From Blasia pusilla (taxonomy: Eukaryota > Marchantiophyta > Marchantiopsida > Blasiales): a DNA stretch of 64,000 bases. The translations under genes and the position numbers were made by a program. A model generated the notes under the pieces. The model made no database searches. It was not told the origin of the DNA and saw only the letters and a program-made list of their open reading frames with translations. Location: assembly GCA_050084515.1 (NCBI GenBank), contig CM114272.1:7502001-7566000 (forward strand). The letters run 5' to 3'. This document shows, piece by piece, positions 24,791-38,340 of the stretch (positions are counted from its first letter, which is position 1; each line of letters starts with the position of its first letter).

Positions 24791-26640
24791 GCGTCTTTAG
24801 TTGGCCTTCAATTGCTTCGTCGAAATCCCGACAACAGTCTTGCCTACCAACCTCAGTCACCATGCATATGCCACTGATTGCCGGTGGCAGTCCAAGTGTG
24901 GCAGGCAAGAACACTACACGCACAAACAGAAGAGAAATTGACAAGGCCGATCAGTGAACGATCAGAGGCAGTACGTTGGGAGACAAGGTAAGAACAGACG
25001 ATAACTCGGCACACCGAAGGAGCAAACAGCCCAAGCTCGAAGATGAAGGATCAACGCTTATCACTTAACTCGGGGCACCAAAGAAATACGTACAGACACA
25101 CAGACAGACAGACAGTCAGAGGCACAGGCAACAAACAGTCAAACAAACAGGCGGAGGCACTCGAGAGGAAACGGGAGAAAGGCACAGGAATGAACGTGCA
25201 GGTACACGAGAGACGAGAAATTAAGGTCTAGCGTTAAGGCCTTTCCGAGGACCAATTGACTGGCCTACGCTCCGTTACAGCAAAGCTCAAGAGCGTTCGC
25301 TCGTCTGGGAACGAGAGGGTTGAGAAAGGAAGGAAGGCCGGCAGGCAGGCAGGCAGGCAACCAGCGTCGCCAAAAAGCGAGAGGAAAATATGGAAGCTCA
25401 GGCTGACGACAAATGAAATGAGAAATTGACCTACGTCCAGAGAAGAGACACATGCAGCGACGGTACAGGCAAAGTGACGAGAGATTGGTACGCCGTTTGG
25501 AACAGGAGCCGGAGAGAAGAGACTAGTCACAAACCTCGGAAGCAGTCAGTCCAGACAAGAGGAAATTGACGGAAGAAGGTGGAACATGTACAAGGGACAA
25601 AAAATTGTGAATTCTTTTGACTCGTTTATTGCAGTTTGCTACTACTCTACATGATTTCTCGTGTGATGGTTGTTCTTCGGGGCTATCCCGTCTGCGAGAA
25701 GTGCAAAAGGAGGAGGAGGAGGAGGAGGAGGAGGAGGAAGAGTCTCCTGCTCATTCATCAAAAGGTGTACACAGAGACCGACTGACCTTCCTTCAGTAAG
25801 GTCGTCGTCTCGAAGGCTACCCAAACTCTGGCTACAGGACTGTTCGAAAAATCCAGAAAATTCCGTTTCGAGTGATAAAATCACGGGAATGCAGCAGCGA
25901 GAAGCTTTGGAAGCCCCGCGTCCACCGATTTTTTCCTCGATTGGGGACACCAAATCGTCGTTCCTACACCGGAAGATGATTGGCAAAGGTGCAAGAGTCC
26001 GTGAACTCGCAAGCTCTTGGCTATGGCGTTTCCCCTCACATCACTGAGCCCGGATTTTAGGGTTTTCAATAAAAAAAAATCCGGAAAATCCCATATTTTC
26101 CTCCCCCTTCATCCACCATTTTCCCTTCTTTAATTCCACCTATTTTTCCTCCGCTACCCGCTCCTCAATCCACTCCACCTCTAATTAACCACACTTCCAC
26201 TTAAGCATACTGTCAGCTTCGTCCACCAAATTCAGCGACACCCCACGTAGACCGACTCCCATCTTGAAGAACTCTCGCTACAGTGCCGCACCGGGCCGGC
26301 TGTGTGTGTGGAACCCCGGCGGGCGGGCCGTCACCCTTCCTTCCGCGCTGACCGTCCAGCGCGCACCGGCAGCAGCCCGCTCCTCGGAGCTTCCACTGGC
26401 GTTCTGCCTGTTTCGCCTCTGCACTTTTCCCGACATCTGTCCGTCTTGGACCTGCCTGTCCCGTCCCTGGCGACTTTCGAAGAAATCTTCATCCCGACCG
26501 ATCACCCGCTGTCGCCGACAGCTCGGACCGGAAATCGCAGTCCTTTACGTTCCGGATAACCTGCCAGCTGGGCCGCGGAAAGGCAGACATTCCACTAAAG
26601 CGTCGTTCCTTGGCACTGAAGCATTCTCTCCTCGTAATTA
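24791..26640. other. Upstream region of the GATA gene; no second gene seen
   Basis: Holds the 5' UTR and promoter of the minus-strand GATA gene, then GC-rich sequence. Simple repeats include a CAGA run near 25085-25115, a GGCA run near 25340 and a GGA run at 25707-25738. The open frames around 26264-26650 have biased composition but no domain. Confidence 0.4.
25707..25738 (+). repeat. (GGA)n trinucleotide repeat
   Basis: About ten GGA units. They produce the poly-Glu and poly-Gly open frames seen here. Confidence 0.95.
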
Positions 26641-26725
26641 TTATTATTAGTATTGATTTTAATTATCATTATTTATAATTATGGATAAAATGTTGCTCAC
26701 AGTAGTCGTTAGTAGTATGAACGGC

Positions 26726-26760
26726 ATCCATCCGTGTAGAGCTACGGCACACGGATGGAT
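26726..26760. repeat. 12-bp perfect inverted repeat
   Basis: ATCCATCCGTGT and its exact complement are separated by 11 nt. No function assigned. Confidence 0.8.
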
Positions 26761-27425
26761 CCCGTAACTCTCGCTATTTCGTCGGGCCCCAGTACTGACG
26801 CCGAAGCTGGCGGGCTGTGGGTCGGGGCATGGCCGGGCCTTGATGGCATCCGGGAGGGAGAACCCTAGTTAGTACAACACCCGCTCGCTCTGAGGGATCT
26901 GAGGGACGTGTGCTGGATAAGCTGGCGACAACTCAGCTTGCTGTTTACCGACCATACCGGGCATCTTCTTCTTGGACGGGTTCGCTAGATTAGTCTCGGG
27001 TGGGCTGGGTGGCAGCCGAGCCGCTGATCGAAAAGAAAGGGAATGAAGGCATCCTGTCCTAATCACGAGCGGCGAAAGCCGGGCCTTGATGGCGTGAATA
27101 ATAATTAGAGACTGGATAAGACTTTAGGGGGAAGGCCCCTTCTTCTCTTCTGGGTTTCTTGCCGATAAATGGGTTGTCTCTCGTCATTGCGATATTTTAT
27201 TGTAGGCAACAGGTCTTCATGGCTTTGCAGCGCGTTAGAAAGCTTCTGCGACGGGTTTAGGCGGTTAGAGAGGTTAGTGTTAGAGGCCCACTTAGTAATA
27301 ATCATAGTTCTCTAGGCGTTACTGATGTTGTCTCTGCTGTGGATGATTTTGGTCGTTAGGAGGGAAGGCCCCTTCTTTCTCCTCGGGGCCTGTTCAGGCC
27401 TCTTGAGGCATATTTTTTGGGTTTC

Positions 27426-27572
27426 CACCTCTTTTGTATCGTGATGGTTTCCCATCCTTTTTCTCCATATATATATTTTACTCTTTTCCTCTTGAAGTCT
27501 TTTTTTTTTTCTCCATGCCCCCTCTTTTGTATTGTGATGGATTTCCCATCTTTTTTTATATATATATTTTAT
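27426..27572 (+). repeat. Tandem duplication, period about 93 bp
   Basis: CCTCTTTTGTATCGTGATGG with its T-rich/TA-rich tail is repeated at about 27518 with a few changes. Confidence 0.75.
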
Positions 27573-29376
27573 TCTATATACTATAGATAAGCGTCATAAG
27601 GAGGAGATGGCGGGAACGGAGGGGAGAGGAGAAGACTCACAGAAGTGCAGTAGCGGCAAGGATTTCGCAGAGGCACGTGCTGGGAAGGGAGCCTGTTGGT
27701 CGTGTGGGGCCCCAAAATGGAACTCCCCGGAGTTTGGTTCGGGTCCGGCACGTGGCATGAGCGCGCTTTATACAGCAAAATGGCGGGCTCCCTCCCTCCG
27801 GCCCCTGTCTTGACTGCTGAGGCAGAGCGGGCTTTGGGACCCCGCCCCGACTCCGTCGAGTCAACACGCGTCCGGGCCACCAAATCAGCGGGTCCTCCTA
27901 TTCGCTGTGACGGCCCCTCTCCCCTCGCCAGGTCTCATTTTGTATTTAGTGGAGCAAGTTGCGCCAAATAGAGTGCCTGGAGGACGCGGCCACCTCCACT
28001 TTAGTGGCGCGTGGGCAGTTTAGTCAGAAACGGAAGTAGGAGGATGCCGTTAAGGTATTGCAGGAGGCGCTGCCGGACAGTATAAGTCAAGCGTAGGCAG
28101 CCTCCTTTGACTCGTCTTTTACCGCCTCTACGTCGTTACGCCGCCTCTCCGTCTTCTAATAAACACATTAGTCGACATTAAAGTTCGTTTCCTACTAGTC
28201 TCTAGAAACTTCGAGGCATTCTTTCCTTCTTTTATTTTGTTTATTCGATTTTTTTCCTTTCCTCGTGTTCTTAGTCAAAAATTAAGCTCCTTGCTATAAT
28301 GTTGGAACGAACCATAGAAAAAAAAAGCTGTTCTTGTAAACATCCTGTTCAAGTTGTATATGAAATTTGCATATCCATTCGAAAATCTCTTAAGGTATAT
28401 AATATACAAGTTTTTCTATGAAACTTTTCTTCTATGTATGTACGTAGATAGATAGATATGGGATCTTATATTAAAAGGTAGTAGGGACGAAAAATAGAGG
28501 GTGATTGTGAAAGTAAGGATTTGTTAGATAGTTTTACGCCTCTAACATTGAGCAACTAGTGTACTATGCTCATGCTATGAGCGAGTAACAATATTTTTTC
28601 CTACCTAGAAGTTGTTCCATGACATGTGTCAATCAAATCCAACCTCAAAATATGTTGAGGAGTCATGGACTTTTCTTCTTTTCATAATCTAGATTATGAA
28701 ATTTTCCATCATCAAATTTTTTTTTTCCTATCTTGCCTCTTTTCCCTCTCGAGACGTTTTGCCTTTCCTTATCCTCTTTTGAGGTGTGTTTTTTCAATGA
28801 AGTGGATATGTTACAATTTTGGAGTTAATAACATAGATGAACATGGATACAAACTATTTTTGGAAGAAAACATTATATATCCACATAGAAGGGAAATGAG
28901 GGTTGGAGAGATAACAAAGCAATTAAATATATATGGTCACCAAAATCATGCAACCCCGAAAAGGCACAACTTAGTGAATAGTTTAAAAATCACAAGAAGG
29001 AATTATGATAGATGCCCTAATACCTCATTCTATATCCATTAAATTTGCAATGAAAATTAATCAAGACATGGAAGTAAAACTTTAGATTGCTTAGGAAAGC
29101 GCTCGTCTTACCTACCTAAATTTACCTTTGACTCTAACCTTATGTTTCATGAGTCTCATGTAGTTGCCCATTTTGACTCTTGACTTTTTCCCGTGGTTGC
29201 ACACAAATGGACAAGTCCCTCCAAAGCATGGATATGAACTGCCATTTCCATACGGTTTTCTTTCCTCTACCTGTAGACTTTTCCATCCATGTCATGGGCT
29301 AATAATTTTTTTAGTAACTAAAATAGAATTTTTCTCTCGTGGAGCTCACTTATACCAATAGATGTGACCAAGCCCA

Positions 29377-31052
29377 TGTCACATCTTTTAGGATGGATCC
29401 ATGCGATTATAGTAGAACGCCTTCGAGGATATGGGAGGACAGCCTCAAGAGGTCAAGGATGACCCGTTGAGGCCTCGGATAACCTGAGAGAGCATGTTAC
29501 CCCTTCATTTATGTCGTGTGCCTACTTCCCTCGAACATCAATCTTTAGTGTTGTGGAAGCGTATGTTCAATTGGACATGCTCTCATTGCCGATTTGCACC
29601 CAAATACACTCGCGTTAGTCTAGTGTGGATCAATCAGCCTTCCAACCCACCAAGTTCTCAACTCGGCACCTCATCAAGCTCAACCTTCCCTCATTCGTGG
29701 CTTCCCAACATGGGAAAGTCTTTCGAGACTAGGGATAGACTTTTTGGTTAGTCTAGGCACCTAAAACGGCGTCTACGCGCCTAGCGGTCCCAACTGTCGA
29801 ATGGACCTCACATGCGCCCCAAATTAAGACCCAAAAATATGAGTCGCGGATTGGAATCCAAGAAGGACCTCCAAAATCCACTCTATTGGACTTGGTTCGG
29901 GTTCCGAATCCCAACGCCAAACTCCCAATCCATTCCGTGCCCTTGAGTCATCCCGTAGCATACCGAAATGGGGTTTGAGTCCCAAGCACCCTTGGAGACC
30001 TTCCCGCTTACTAGTACTTCTGAGGATCTCCACCCTCCCCCTACCTTTGAGGAAGAGACACTCGGTCCCCTCTTTTTGGCCCTCAACCCGACTCCTCGTA
30101 TAGTTGCTTTCGGCCAATATCTCTGCCTCTGCTTATGCATTTGCTGATATCTTTGGTGTGTTGGAAAGATTACGCATGGCCAGTTCCAACACTTAAGCTT
30201 TGCATAAGCTTTCCAATGCCACCTTACTCATCCCTAATGCATCTCGGGACTAAAAGTTATGGTCTGAAATATAGTCAAAAATCCCAAATGCTAGTCACGT
30301 TCCAAATCTGGTTCTCACCTTTTGGCCACATCTCATCCTAGGCTTGAATCCTCTCAATTTTGGGTTCGCTTTTGGTTTCAGTCTCCTCAGTCGCGATCAT
30401 AAACACATGAAATACTCAAAACGCTAGCCTTGCTCGCGTTTCGCACCTGTGTATCCTAACTTGTCTTTTCTTGAGACCTCTCCAAAGCGCAGACCATCCT
30501 AGTGTAAGCCCGCTAGAGTTTGGATGTTCCGCTTGGCACTTGTTTGGTTATGAGGGTCGCAACAATTTTGGCTCATTTGGAGCTATATAGAGCAATTTAC
30601 TATTTTGAGTAAATCACCATTATGATTAGAGCTAGATTTCTGCTTTGAGAAGTGAGCTTTGACCCCCTATAGTAAGTCAAGAGCCAAGGAGATGACTTGC
30701 GAGCATAGATTATCATGGAGAGAGTTTGGGAGAGGAAATGAGGTATATCTAATGAGAGAGCTTTTGAGCTTAATCTCTTTTTGTTGAGCCTCTTAGCATG
30801 AGGCAGCAAAGTTATAATCCTCCTTGCCTTATGAGCAATCCAAACCTCTCATTAGAAGAATGGGTTTGGTTTTTAGAGAGTGGGTTTGGTTTGAGAGAGA
30901 GAGAGAGAGAGATGGATTTTTATGCACTTATTGAGAGATCTTGATTTAATTGGAGATATTTTGGTACTCGATCGACTCGATTTTTAGATGACATGAGTTA
31001 GTATGGTATCTTGTATGTTTATTGGGTGACAACAATGTGTATACGCACGACA
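29377..31052 (+). mobile_element. LTR of the B type, split by a nested family C LTR
   Basis: The left part (29377-29511, starting TGTCACATCTTTTAGG) and the right part (30565-31052, ending ATACGCACGACA) together align to the LTRs at 32337-32978 and 62464-63057. Shared blocks include GTAGAACGCC, GAGGACAGCCTCAAGAG, CTCATTTGGAGC, GTCAAGAGCCAAGGAG and GGAGATATTTTGGTAC. Removing 29512-30564 leaves one LTR of about 620 bp. Confidence 0.75.
29512..30564 (+). mobile_element. Solo-LTR-like insertion, family C (1053 bp)
   Basis: It begins TGTCGTGTGCC and ends GGGTCGCAACA (TG...CA). It interrupts the surrounding LTR at one point. The flanks ATTTA (left) and ATTTT (right) could be a 5-bp target duplication with one change. 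A diverged copy lies in reverse orientation at 9136 to about 10135. No coding capacity. Confidence 0.7.
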
Positions 31053-32336
31053 CCCATGAACGCTTACTTTATCCACATGTAACCTTTCTTTTGCATCTCA
31101 TGGTTGGTCTTGCTACTATTCACATTTGGTGACTAGTCTTATGGTGTTGCCACCCATCTTAACTAATCCAAACTCCCAAAGCACTCACATTTCTAATAGG
31201 AACTTGTATCAAAGATCTTTTGCCCATCTTGACTAATCCCCTAATTCCCATAATAATTTCTTCCCTTTTTCCTGAGACTTTTCTCAAGGCCCACTCTCCT
31301 CTTGAGTGGTCTTAATCTTGAGTTGCAGGATGCCACCCTTTATCCTCTAGGATTGATCTCGTGACTAATCATTTGTCTTGACCTTTTTCTTACCTTAGCA
31401 TATCACTCTTCCCATCCTTTTGATACCTATGCTCATCTTATGGCTCATGTCCATCTTGACTACTCTCATGTCTTGTGGTTCAAACATCCAAAACTCCACA
31501 TCATTATCAAGTCTTGCAACTAACTATTCTAGGTTTTAAACTCATGTTTCTCACCAAGTTTGATCATGTTTTGCCCATGATCATGACTCGCTTGTATGAT
31601 CCCTACTAGCATGTATGTCTAAGACTTAACCATTTGTGATGGTATGAATATTTCCATATTGTACTGGTGGGAAGATGTGATAACTTGATTTCGTGTATGG
31701 CTTCCTCTTGAGACGGTGAATCCTTGCCCTCTAAAGATGATATGATTCTAAATTTAAACGTCGTGACCTGTAACTTTTGAGGAGATCTAGACTTCCACTG
31801 TGGTATATTAATAATTCATATTCATAAATAGAAAGTTACTTCTTTGTAAAGACATTTATTTAAAGGAAGGTTAGTGGGCCTCGGACATGGCTATATTGGG
31901 AGTTTTTCAATATTTTTTTTAGTTATATAACATCCAAACTTCTACATCTCTTAGATTATTTAGGCTTCCTAATTTGGATATAAGTGCTCACATTCCAAGA
32001 CATGTTCGAGCCTTAGAGATAAAACCATACAATATATAATAAAATTTTTCTATGAAATTACCAACCCATAGGAAAGGATGAAAGCGATTGGAAAATAAGT
32101 TTTGCGAGGGTTGAATAGGAGAACATGTTTACCAACAAAGCATTTTGCAAGAAAAATTTGGGATATTAATCCATATATTATGTAATATTTTCTATTTTAG
32201 ATTGAAATTATCATTTTATTTACTATATTTAATATAAATGTTACTAACCACACGCCAACGTGGAATATTAGTGGGTTCACATCAGAACTTTGATGTGTTT
32301 AAATGCGTCAAAGTCTCATATATGAGACATGAATTA
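31053..32336. other. 1.3-kb non-coding stretch between two like-oriented LTRs
   Basis: AT-rich, with no recognisable gag or pol motif. It may be the internal part of a non-autonomous LTR element whose LTRs are 29377-31052 and 32337-32978. I see no convincing primer-binding site or matching outer target duplication, so two independent solo LTRs are equally possible. Confidence 0.35.
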
Positions 32337-32978
32337 TATCACGACTTTTAGGATAGATCGGCGAGATCTAGTAGAACGCCTCCATAGATACTGGAGGACA
32401 GCCTCAAGAGTCTAGGATGACTTTTTGGGGCCACGTGTAACCTGAGACAACATATTTCCCCTTCGTTTTGACTCATTTAGAGCCATATAGAGAAACTTAC
32501 TATTTCAAGTAAGTTTCTATTTGGAGTATAGTTGAATTTACACTTTAGGAAGTGGCCTTTGACTTGCTATAACAGGTCAAGAGCCAAGGAGGTGACTTGC
32601 GAGCATAGGTTACCGAGGAGAGAGTTTGGGAGAGGGAAAGGGATATACCTTCAAGAAAGAGAGCTTGAGAGTTCATTCTTTGTTTGTTGAACCTCTTGGC
32701 ATGAGGCGGCGGAACTATTGTCCTCCTTGCCTTGTGTGTGTAACCCAGACCTCTCATTAGGAGAGTTGGTTTGGTTTGACATGAGAGAGAGCGCACACCA
32801 TGGAGAGCTTGATGTGAGATGTGATGTGAGATTTCATTGATTTAGGGGGCGATTCGAGATATTTTGGTACTTCTCGTCTCGTTGTTTGGATGCCATGAGT
32901 TAGTATGGGATCATGCGTGTTTGTGTGTATCTTCATTGACAACGATGTATGTTGTGTAGCGATCTGTATGCGCACGAA
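32337..32978 (+). mobile_element. LTR of the B type (642 bp)
   Basis: It begins TATCACGACTTTTAGG (expected TGTCACGAC) and ends GTATGCGCACGAA (expected ACGACA). It aligns over its whole length to the 3' LTR at 62464-63057. It contains AGGGGGCGATTCGAGATATTTTGG, the same string that precedes the LTR of the Ty3 copies. Confidence 0.75.
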
Positions 32979-35900
32979 AATTACAAAACCAAGACATGAG
33001 CCTTGATAGGGATCTCAAAGGATGACGGTTGTAACCTAAAAGAGCATGATGAAATACTGGGATTTTGAGATGAATAAGATTGTGTTGGAAAACTTGTGAG
33101 AAGTTGATTCCAACACACTAAAGATTCTAACAGATACCATTGTTTGAAATTACAAAATGAACTAAACCCTTGCAACAACTCCAAATGATTTTCAACTAAG
33201 TGTTAATGGCCTCTCTACTCGCTATCAAGAGTAATGGTTGTTGTAAATTACTAGCGCTTTCAATTGTGAGCTCTAAGTGGGCATCTAAAAATCTTCAAGG
33301 TAGTTGACTTCAATTTTGGAGGAGAATACTCCGTCGGTCATCACAAAGCTTAAACTCAACATCCTATGACCATCTCATCTATACTATTATTACAGGATGG
33401 ATTTGTACATTTCAATCTTTTGCTTGCATGATATGTGGGAAAATGGGCAACTAGGTTGAGTAAAACATGACAAATGGGCAACAAAGGGATAGCATAAGTT
33501 GAATTATATGACATAAAACTTTTGTAGCCTTCTCTACGGCCTAACCCCAAGCGGTAACACCTCGTGTGTGGTTCCTTCCTAAGGCCAAATGTTGAGGGGC
33601 CTTTCACTATTTAAAGTACTCACGTGTGTAATTTAAATAATTTAGAATATAAAAAATAAAACGTAATATAATCCTAAACAAGACAGAATCCTCTTTTGAG
33701 ACCTCACTATTTCATCGCCCTTCGGGAAAATGATATACCAAAAAAGTACCCGTTTCTCTAACGGGACTACCCCATAACTTGGAGGCGTAGGGGACCTCCA
33801 CTAGTAACCTTCCTTTTTCGAATGGAAAAATCACTCGTTCCTTTGTCGAGATCGGTCCGTCCATCCAGGTGACCGACTGAATGACCTCGTTTGCACCATA
33901 GTTTCATCCATCCATATACACGGACGACATTGGTAACCGACCGGCGGGCCGGGGCGGGGTAGGTGGATGGATAGATGGATTCTCAGTGATAGTAGCAGTA
34001 GTATAGGGGGAAGAGAACGCCCTAGATTTGGTCCCTTTCTCCATCCAATCCGTTACCATCACATCACCTCACGTCCTAAACTCTCCAGCTCACCACATAC
34101 ATACATTGCACGCGGACTACGTACCTGCCCCCGCCCCCGTTCCTTCTTGGGAAAACAAGGCCTTTTGCTCCAGCTTTTGGTCTGTGTGAGGGACTTGCCT
34201 CTACTAGAGGGAACGCACGGAATCTGCCAGAGGACCCCGACAGGGCTACAGTGGAGCTCGCGCGGCTCGGTGTCTTTTCTAGCGGGAGAATGCGCGCGTG
34301 CTCCGTCGCACGCTTGAACTGTGGGGCGGCAGTGGAAGACATAGCGGAGAGGGGGTGAACCGTAAAACCGCCATCCAGTTTAGGGGAGGGCCATCAGGTG
34401 GCAGCCGTAGGTAGGGAGAGGGAGGGCGGGAGGTGAGGTGAGGTTAGCCTGAAGTTAGCTCTCCCTTTTCTGTCCCGGCCCCGGAGTTTGTGGTGTTCAT
34501 GAATCATGACCCCATCTCCTCTTGTATTGCCCGAGGTAGGAACCGACGGTAGACGGTGGGTGGAAACACACCAGCGGCGAACGGGAGGGGGAAAATCCGG
34601 TTGGGGATTGTTTGTTTGTCCGGTCACTGTCAATGCGTGCCTGGCATCTCTATCATGTCGTGTCCGGACTGCGGAGAGTAGATGGGAAGAAAGGACACCG
34701 TTTCTTTTCACCGCTAGCATCACGCAATCCGTTCGCTCTCTCCTGAGTCCTGGCGCACCGCGGGCAGCCCGGAGCCAAAGGTTTCCTGTGCTGCCCGGGT
34801 CGCCGCGTCCGTGTTTTCTTCCGTTTGCTTCCTTCCAAGAGGATAATTGTTTGTGCGATTCTCGTCCATAAATATGAGCTAACGATTTTGGTCAGTGGAG
34901 GAATAAACCTACAGTTCGCTAGCGCATAATGGAGACTTGCCCCCTCATTTTTTTAACATTATTTTCCAACGAAACATGACTTCACATTTCGTAGTTTCTT
35001 TTTGAAGTTTGCATTCCTCATCTAGTTTCTTTCTCTCCAATTCTTCGGAATATCGGCCTTTCTTTCCAGGAATTTGTTTCGCATTCCCCTCCCCCTCTGC
35101 AGCTTTATCCATCCGCTTCCTCCACCTGCGAGAATTCCGGCTCCACTGGGGCCCACAAGGACGTGGGGTAGCCCGCCGAATCAACAACTACCACGTGGGG
35201 AGCAGGGGGCGAAGAAAGCGCAGAGGCGAGCAAGAGGGAAGAGAAGGAGGGGTGGGACAAACAACAAAGAGACCGGAGACGATCGAGGAAGGGCCCGCCC
35301 ACTTGATGAGACCCGGAGAGTAATTCTTTTCTAATTTATTTATTAATTTATTCATTTTACTACTTTTCAAAGATGCGAGAAAACGTTTCTCTAATAGTTC
35401 AATCAATCAACCAATCAATCTCTAGTGTCCCTGTTCGCTCTAAAAAGGAACGACCTTGGATGCACAGCATCCGACGGTTAACAAAACTCCCTAATTTTTC
35501 GCCTCAGGAAACTTGGTGCTGTCCCCTCAAGGAAATGAAATCAAATTAAATATATATTTAAAGTAGTGAAGCACTCGATTATGAGAAACTGAAATTTCCA
35601 ATTTTGGATCGTAGGGTTTAGCCGTCAGTACAAAAAGGGCGAAATCTTCGATGGACATGATCGGTCGGTCGAGAAGAAACCTTCCAACTGAAATAAAAGC
35701 GGTGGCGAAGTACACGACTCGGGGGTCAGGCAAACTCTTATTTTACAGTTTTAAATAATAAACAATTCCGGGAAAAAGGGTCGAAAATGCCCTTTGACTT
35801 GAGCATTGGTGCAGGTGACCAATGGGGTATTTTATATGCTTTTTAGGAATTAATAAGCCTATAAGAAAACATGAAAGGGAATATTTCGAGCCTTATGCAC

Positions 35901-36012
35901 CTTCGAAAACTTGTCAATGATTCCACCAATCCGTTTTCACATTCATGATTTTTGTCCCCCATTGATCGAATCCAAACGATCATGTAACGAAATTCCACGC
36001 ACACACTCTTTG

Positions 36013-36162
36013 CATGTGACTCTCCCCCTCCACATTTGCCACTCCCCCTCCTCTCTCTCCCCTTCTCCCTTATGGTGCTGGTGGTTGTTGCTCCATCCCT
36101 ACGAGACGGACCCTCGAGCTTTCATTGCATGTGACCACCACTCACTCCACATTTGCCACTCC

Positions 36163-36197
<35 letters not shown>

Positions 36198-36250
36198 GTG
36201 GTGATGGGGGTTGTTGCTCCATTCAAAAGGGATGGAGCTTCGAGCCTTCA
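36013..36250 (+). repeat. Tandem duplication (about 114 bp) with a (CT)n expansion
   Basis: GCATGTGAC, CTCCACATTTGCCACTCCCC and GGTTGTTGCTCCAT recur in the same order from 36127. The second unit has a longer (CT)n run at 36167-36194. Confidence 0.8.
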
Positions 36251-36895
36251 TGTCGTCAATAAAGATGCTTTTCCATTGACCATTGTGGGCTCGTGCATGT
36301 TTCACTTATGTCACACCAACTGGGGCCAAGCCACGTAGGGAAAGCAGGGGGCGAATATGTGTTGGGGTTAATGAGGGTTGAAAGTACGTTGGTGGAAATG
36401 TGGAGGTGCACCCATATTGGAAATTTGGGAAAAAATTTCTTGTGAGAAATTTGGGAAAGAAGATTCTTGTGGAAATTCGGTGAATGAAGAGGAAACAATC
36501 TCTCCTGTTAAATAAAAACGCATACGCCATTCCGAGACAAAATAGTCAAGAGACATTAAAAAAAAACAACCAAGATCCATTTAGGGTTTGAATGACATAC
36601 ATGTTTCGAATTATGGATTTTTGGAGTTATGGGTACAAGAAAGCGGTCACTCCCTCTCATCTACTAATCCCTCTCTCCATGTAAGACTCCGTTCCATTTT
36701 TCTATCATGACCAATGGGACAAGGGATAGCGCCTAATTTATTTTCATTGAAGAGGAGGAGAGAAGAATGACAAAATCAATATGGCTTGAATCTAAATTCC
36801 TTTTGCATAGCTAGTCATGAGAGCAATATTATCCATAGAGATCTGAAAATTTTGGAGGATTCTAAAGGGAGAATAGAGGGGTTCCTTCATTACAT

Positions 36896-36925
36896 AAAAT
36901 AAAATAAAATAAAATAAAATAAAAT
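36896..36925 (+). repeat. (AAAAT)n pentanucleotide repeat
   Basis: About six uninterrupted units. Confidence 0.9.
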
Positions 36926-38340
36926 AGTAGGAAAGTTCGTAACATAATTGATTTCGTCCTAAGAATGTGGGGGTTAACGGGAGAGGAAAAATTAATAAAG
37001 ATGATGATAAAAGAGTGTGAAATCCTAAGAAACACATGTATGAAGTGGAATGAGAACACGAAGCCACATATACTTTCATTTTTTTATGTGGAGAAAAGAG
37101 AGAGCTATGAAAAAATTAATGCTCCAATTGGGATCTTTAAAAACTCCCCAAACTCCAACTCCATTGATTTCCGATGATGATAATCATTTTTACACACCCC
37201 ATGAGAGGAGAGTTCAAAGGCAGCAAGAGATTCGAGGTAGACACGAGATTTACTCACTACCATAAGAGAAACGGGTTCCATAAGAGGTGACTATTGGACT
37301 CTCGCGCCATTGGCCTTTGCCTAAATGTGCCAAGCGATCGTAATAAAACTTTGTCCGCAAACATTTTTATTGAAACTACCTATTGAACCTACGTTTCAAA
37401 AAAATACTTCTTTTTTGGTGTTGACTTGAACTCCATCACCAATTTTCGACAACACCTTTGAGCCACCCTACAAGAGGACCACAATGAATAAGCTCCACTT
37501 TTCAACGGACTTAGGAAATGTCAAAGTTCAACAAAAGCATTACGGAAAATTTGGAAACGAAGTCACGAAACAAAATGGCGATTTAAGGAATTCAAAAGTA
37601 TTGGATCGTCTTGGGACCGTTTTTGGAGAAGTGTGTAGCAAAACAAGAGCATATTTAAATTTTCTTATGGTTGAAGTAATCTCCCTTTTTATTAATGTAA
37701 AGAAAATTTGGAGAAACAATTTGCAAGTCTGTATGGATCTACCGCACGCTCAATAAATCTTCAATTGTTAAACTTCCTATGGATAAAATATCTTATAGGG
37801 GTACATAAAATTTGAAACTCCTGTGAGAGAAAAGATGAAATAACCGTAGAAATGAAAGAAATAAAATAAGAAACATTAATTAAGAAAATCAGGGATAAGC
37901 ACGAACCCTTATAAGTTATAACGGATGTAGGGGGACCGAAACAGCATGGAATGACAGCGGCACGCCCTGACACACTCAAAAGCATCACGCTATTCGGACA
38001 GTATCAAACAGTCGCATTTAATGTCTGTATATCGCCTCCCCCATTCGTCCGCGAGTCGGTTAGTCGCCCCCCTGCTGGATGGCCGCCACGTGGATGGCGA
38101 CTCAGAGTCCAGAGGCCTACATCCACGAACACTCAACTGCCCTTCACGTGACTGTGGTGCTGACGTCAGCACGGGCAACGCAACCAACGGCTCGGCTACA
38201 ATGCTACATTAGTGGAGTACTCTAAGCCCATTCTGGAGTCACCGCTAGAATGGAGGTACTAGTCTATCCAGCGGGTGTCTTCCCACGTTCATTAGACTTC
38301 AGCGGGGAAAAAACTTTTTTGTGTTGAAGATAAAATATGC

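Larger units (their letters stand above)
26641..29376. other. Intergenic region with GC-rich blocks; no gene recognised
   Basis: GC-rich blocks at about 26770-27080 and 27600-28150 alternate with AT-rich DNA. GCCGGGCCTTGATGGC occurs twice (near 26832 and 27077), and a GGGAAGGCCCCTTCTTCT-like string also occurs twice (near 27130 and 27363), so this is probably old repeat material. A TATA-like AGTATAAGTC at 28079 and an AATAAA at 28159 could belong to an unrecognised LTR. Confidence 0.35.
32979..38340. other. Intergenic region, no gene recognised
   Basis: Mostly AT-rich with a GC-rich block at about 33930-35330. Open frames in the GC-rich block show no domain or plausible splicing. Simple repeats are listed separately. 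Confidence 0.35.

Noticed and set aside
25642-26047. Open frames with poly-Gly, poly-Glu and poly-Pro runs
   Set aside because: All come from the (GGA)n repeat; overlapping frames on both strands are equally open and no domain is present.
27573-28200. Possible third Helitron start (TCTATATACTATAG)
   Set aside because: No matching hairpin and CTAG end could be found downstream.
28665-29042. 125-codon open frame
   Set aside because: AT-rich composition, no domain, no splice or promoter support.
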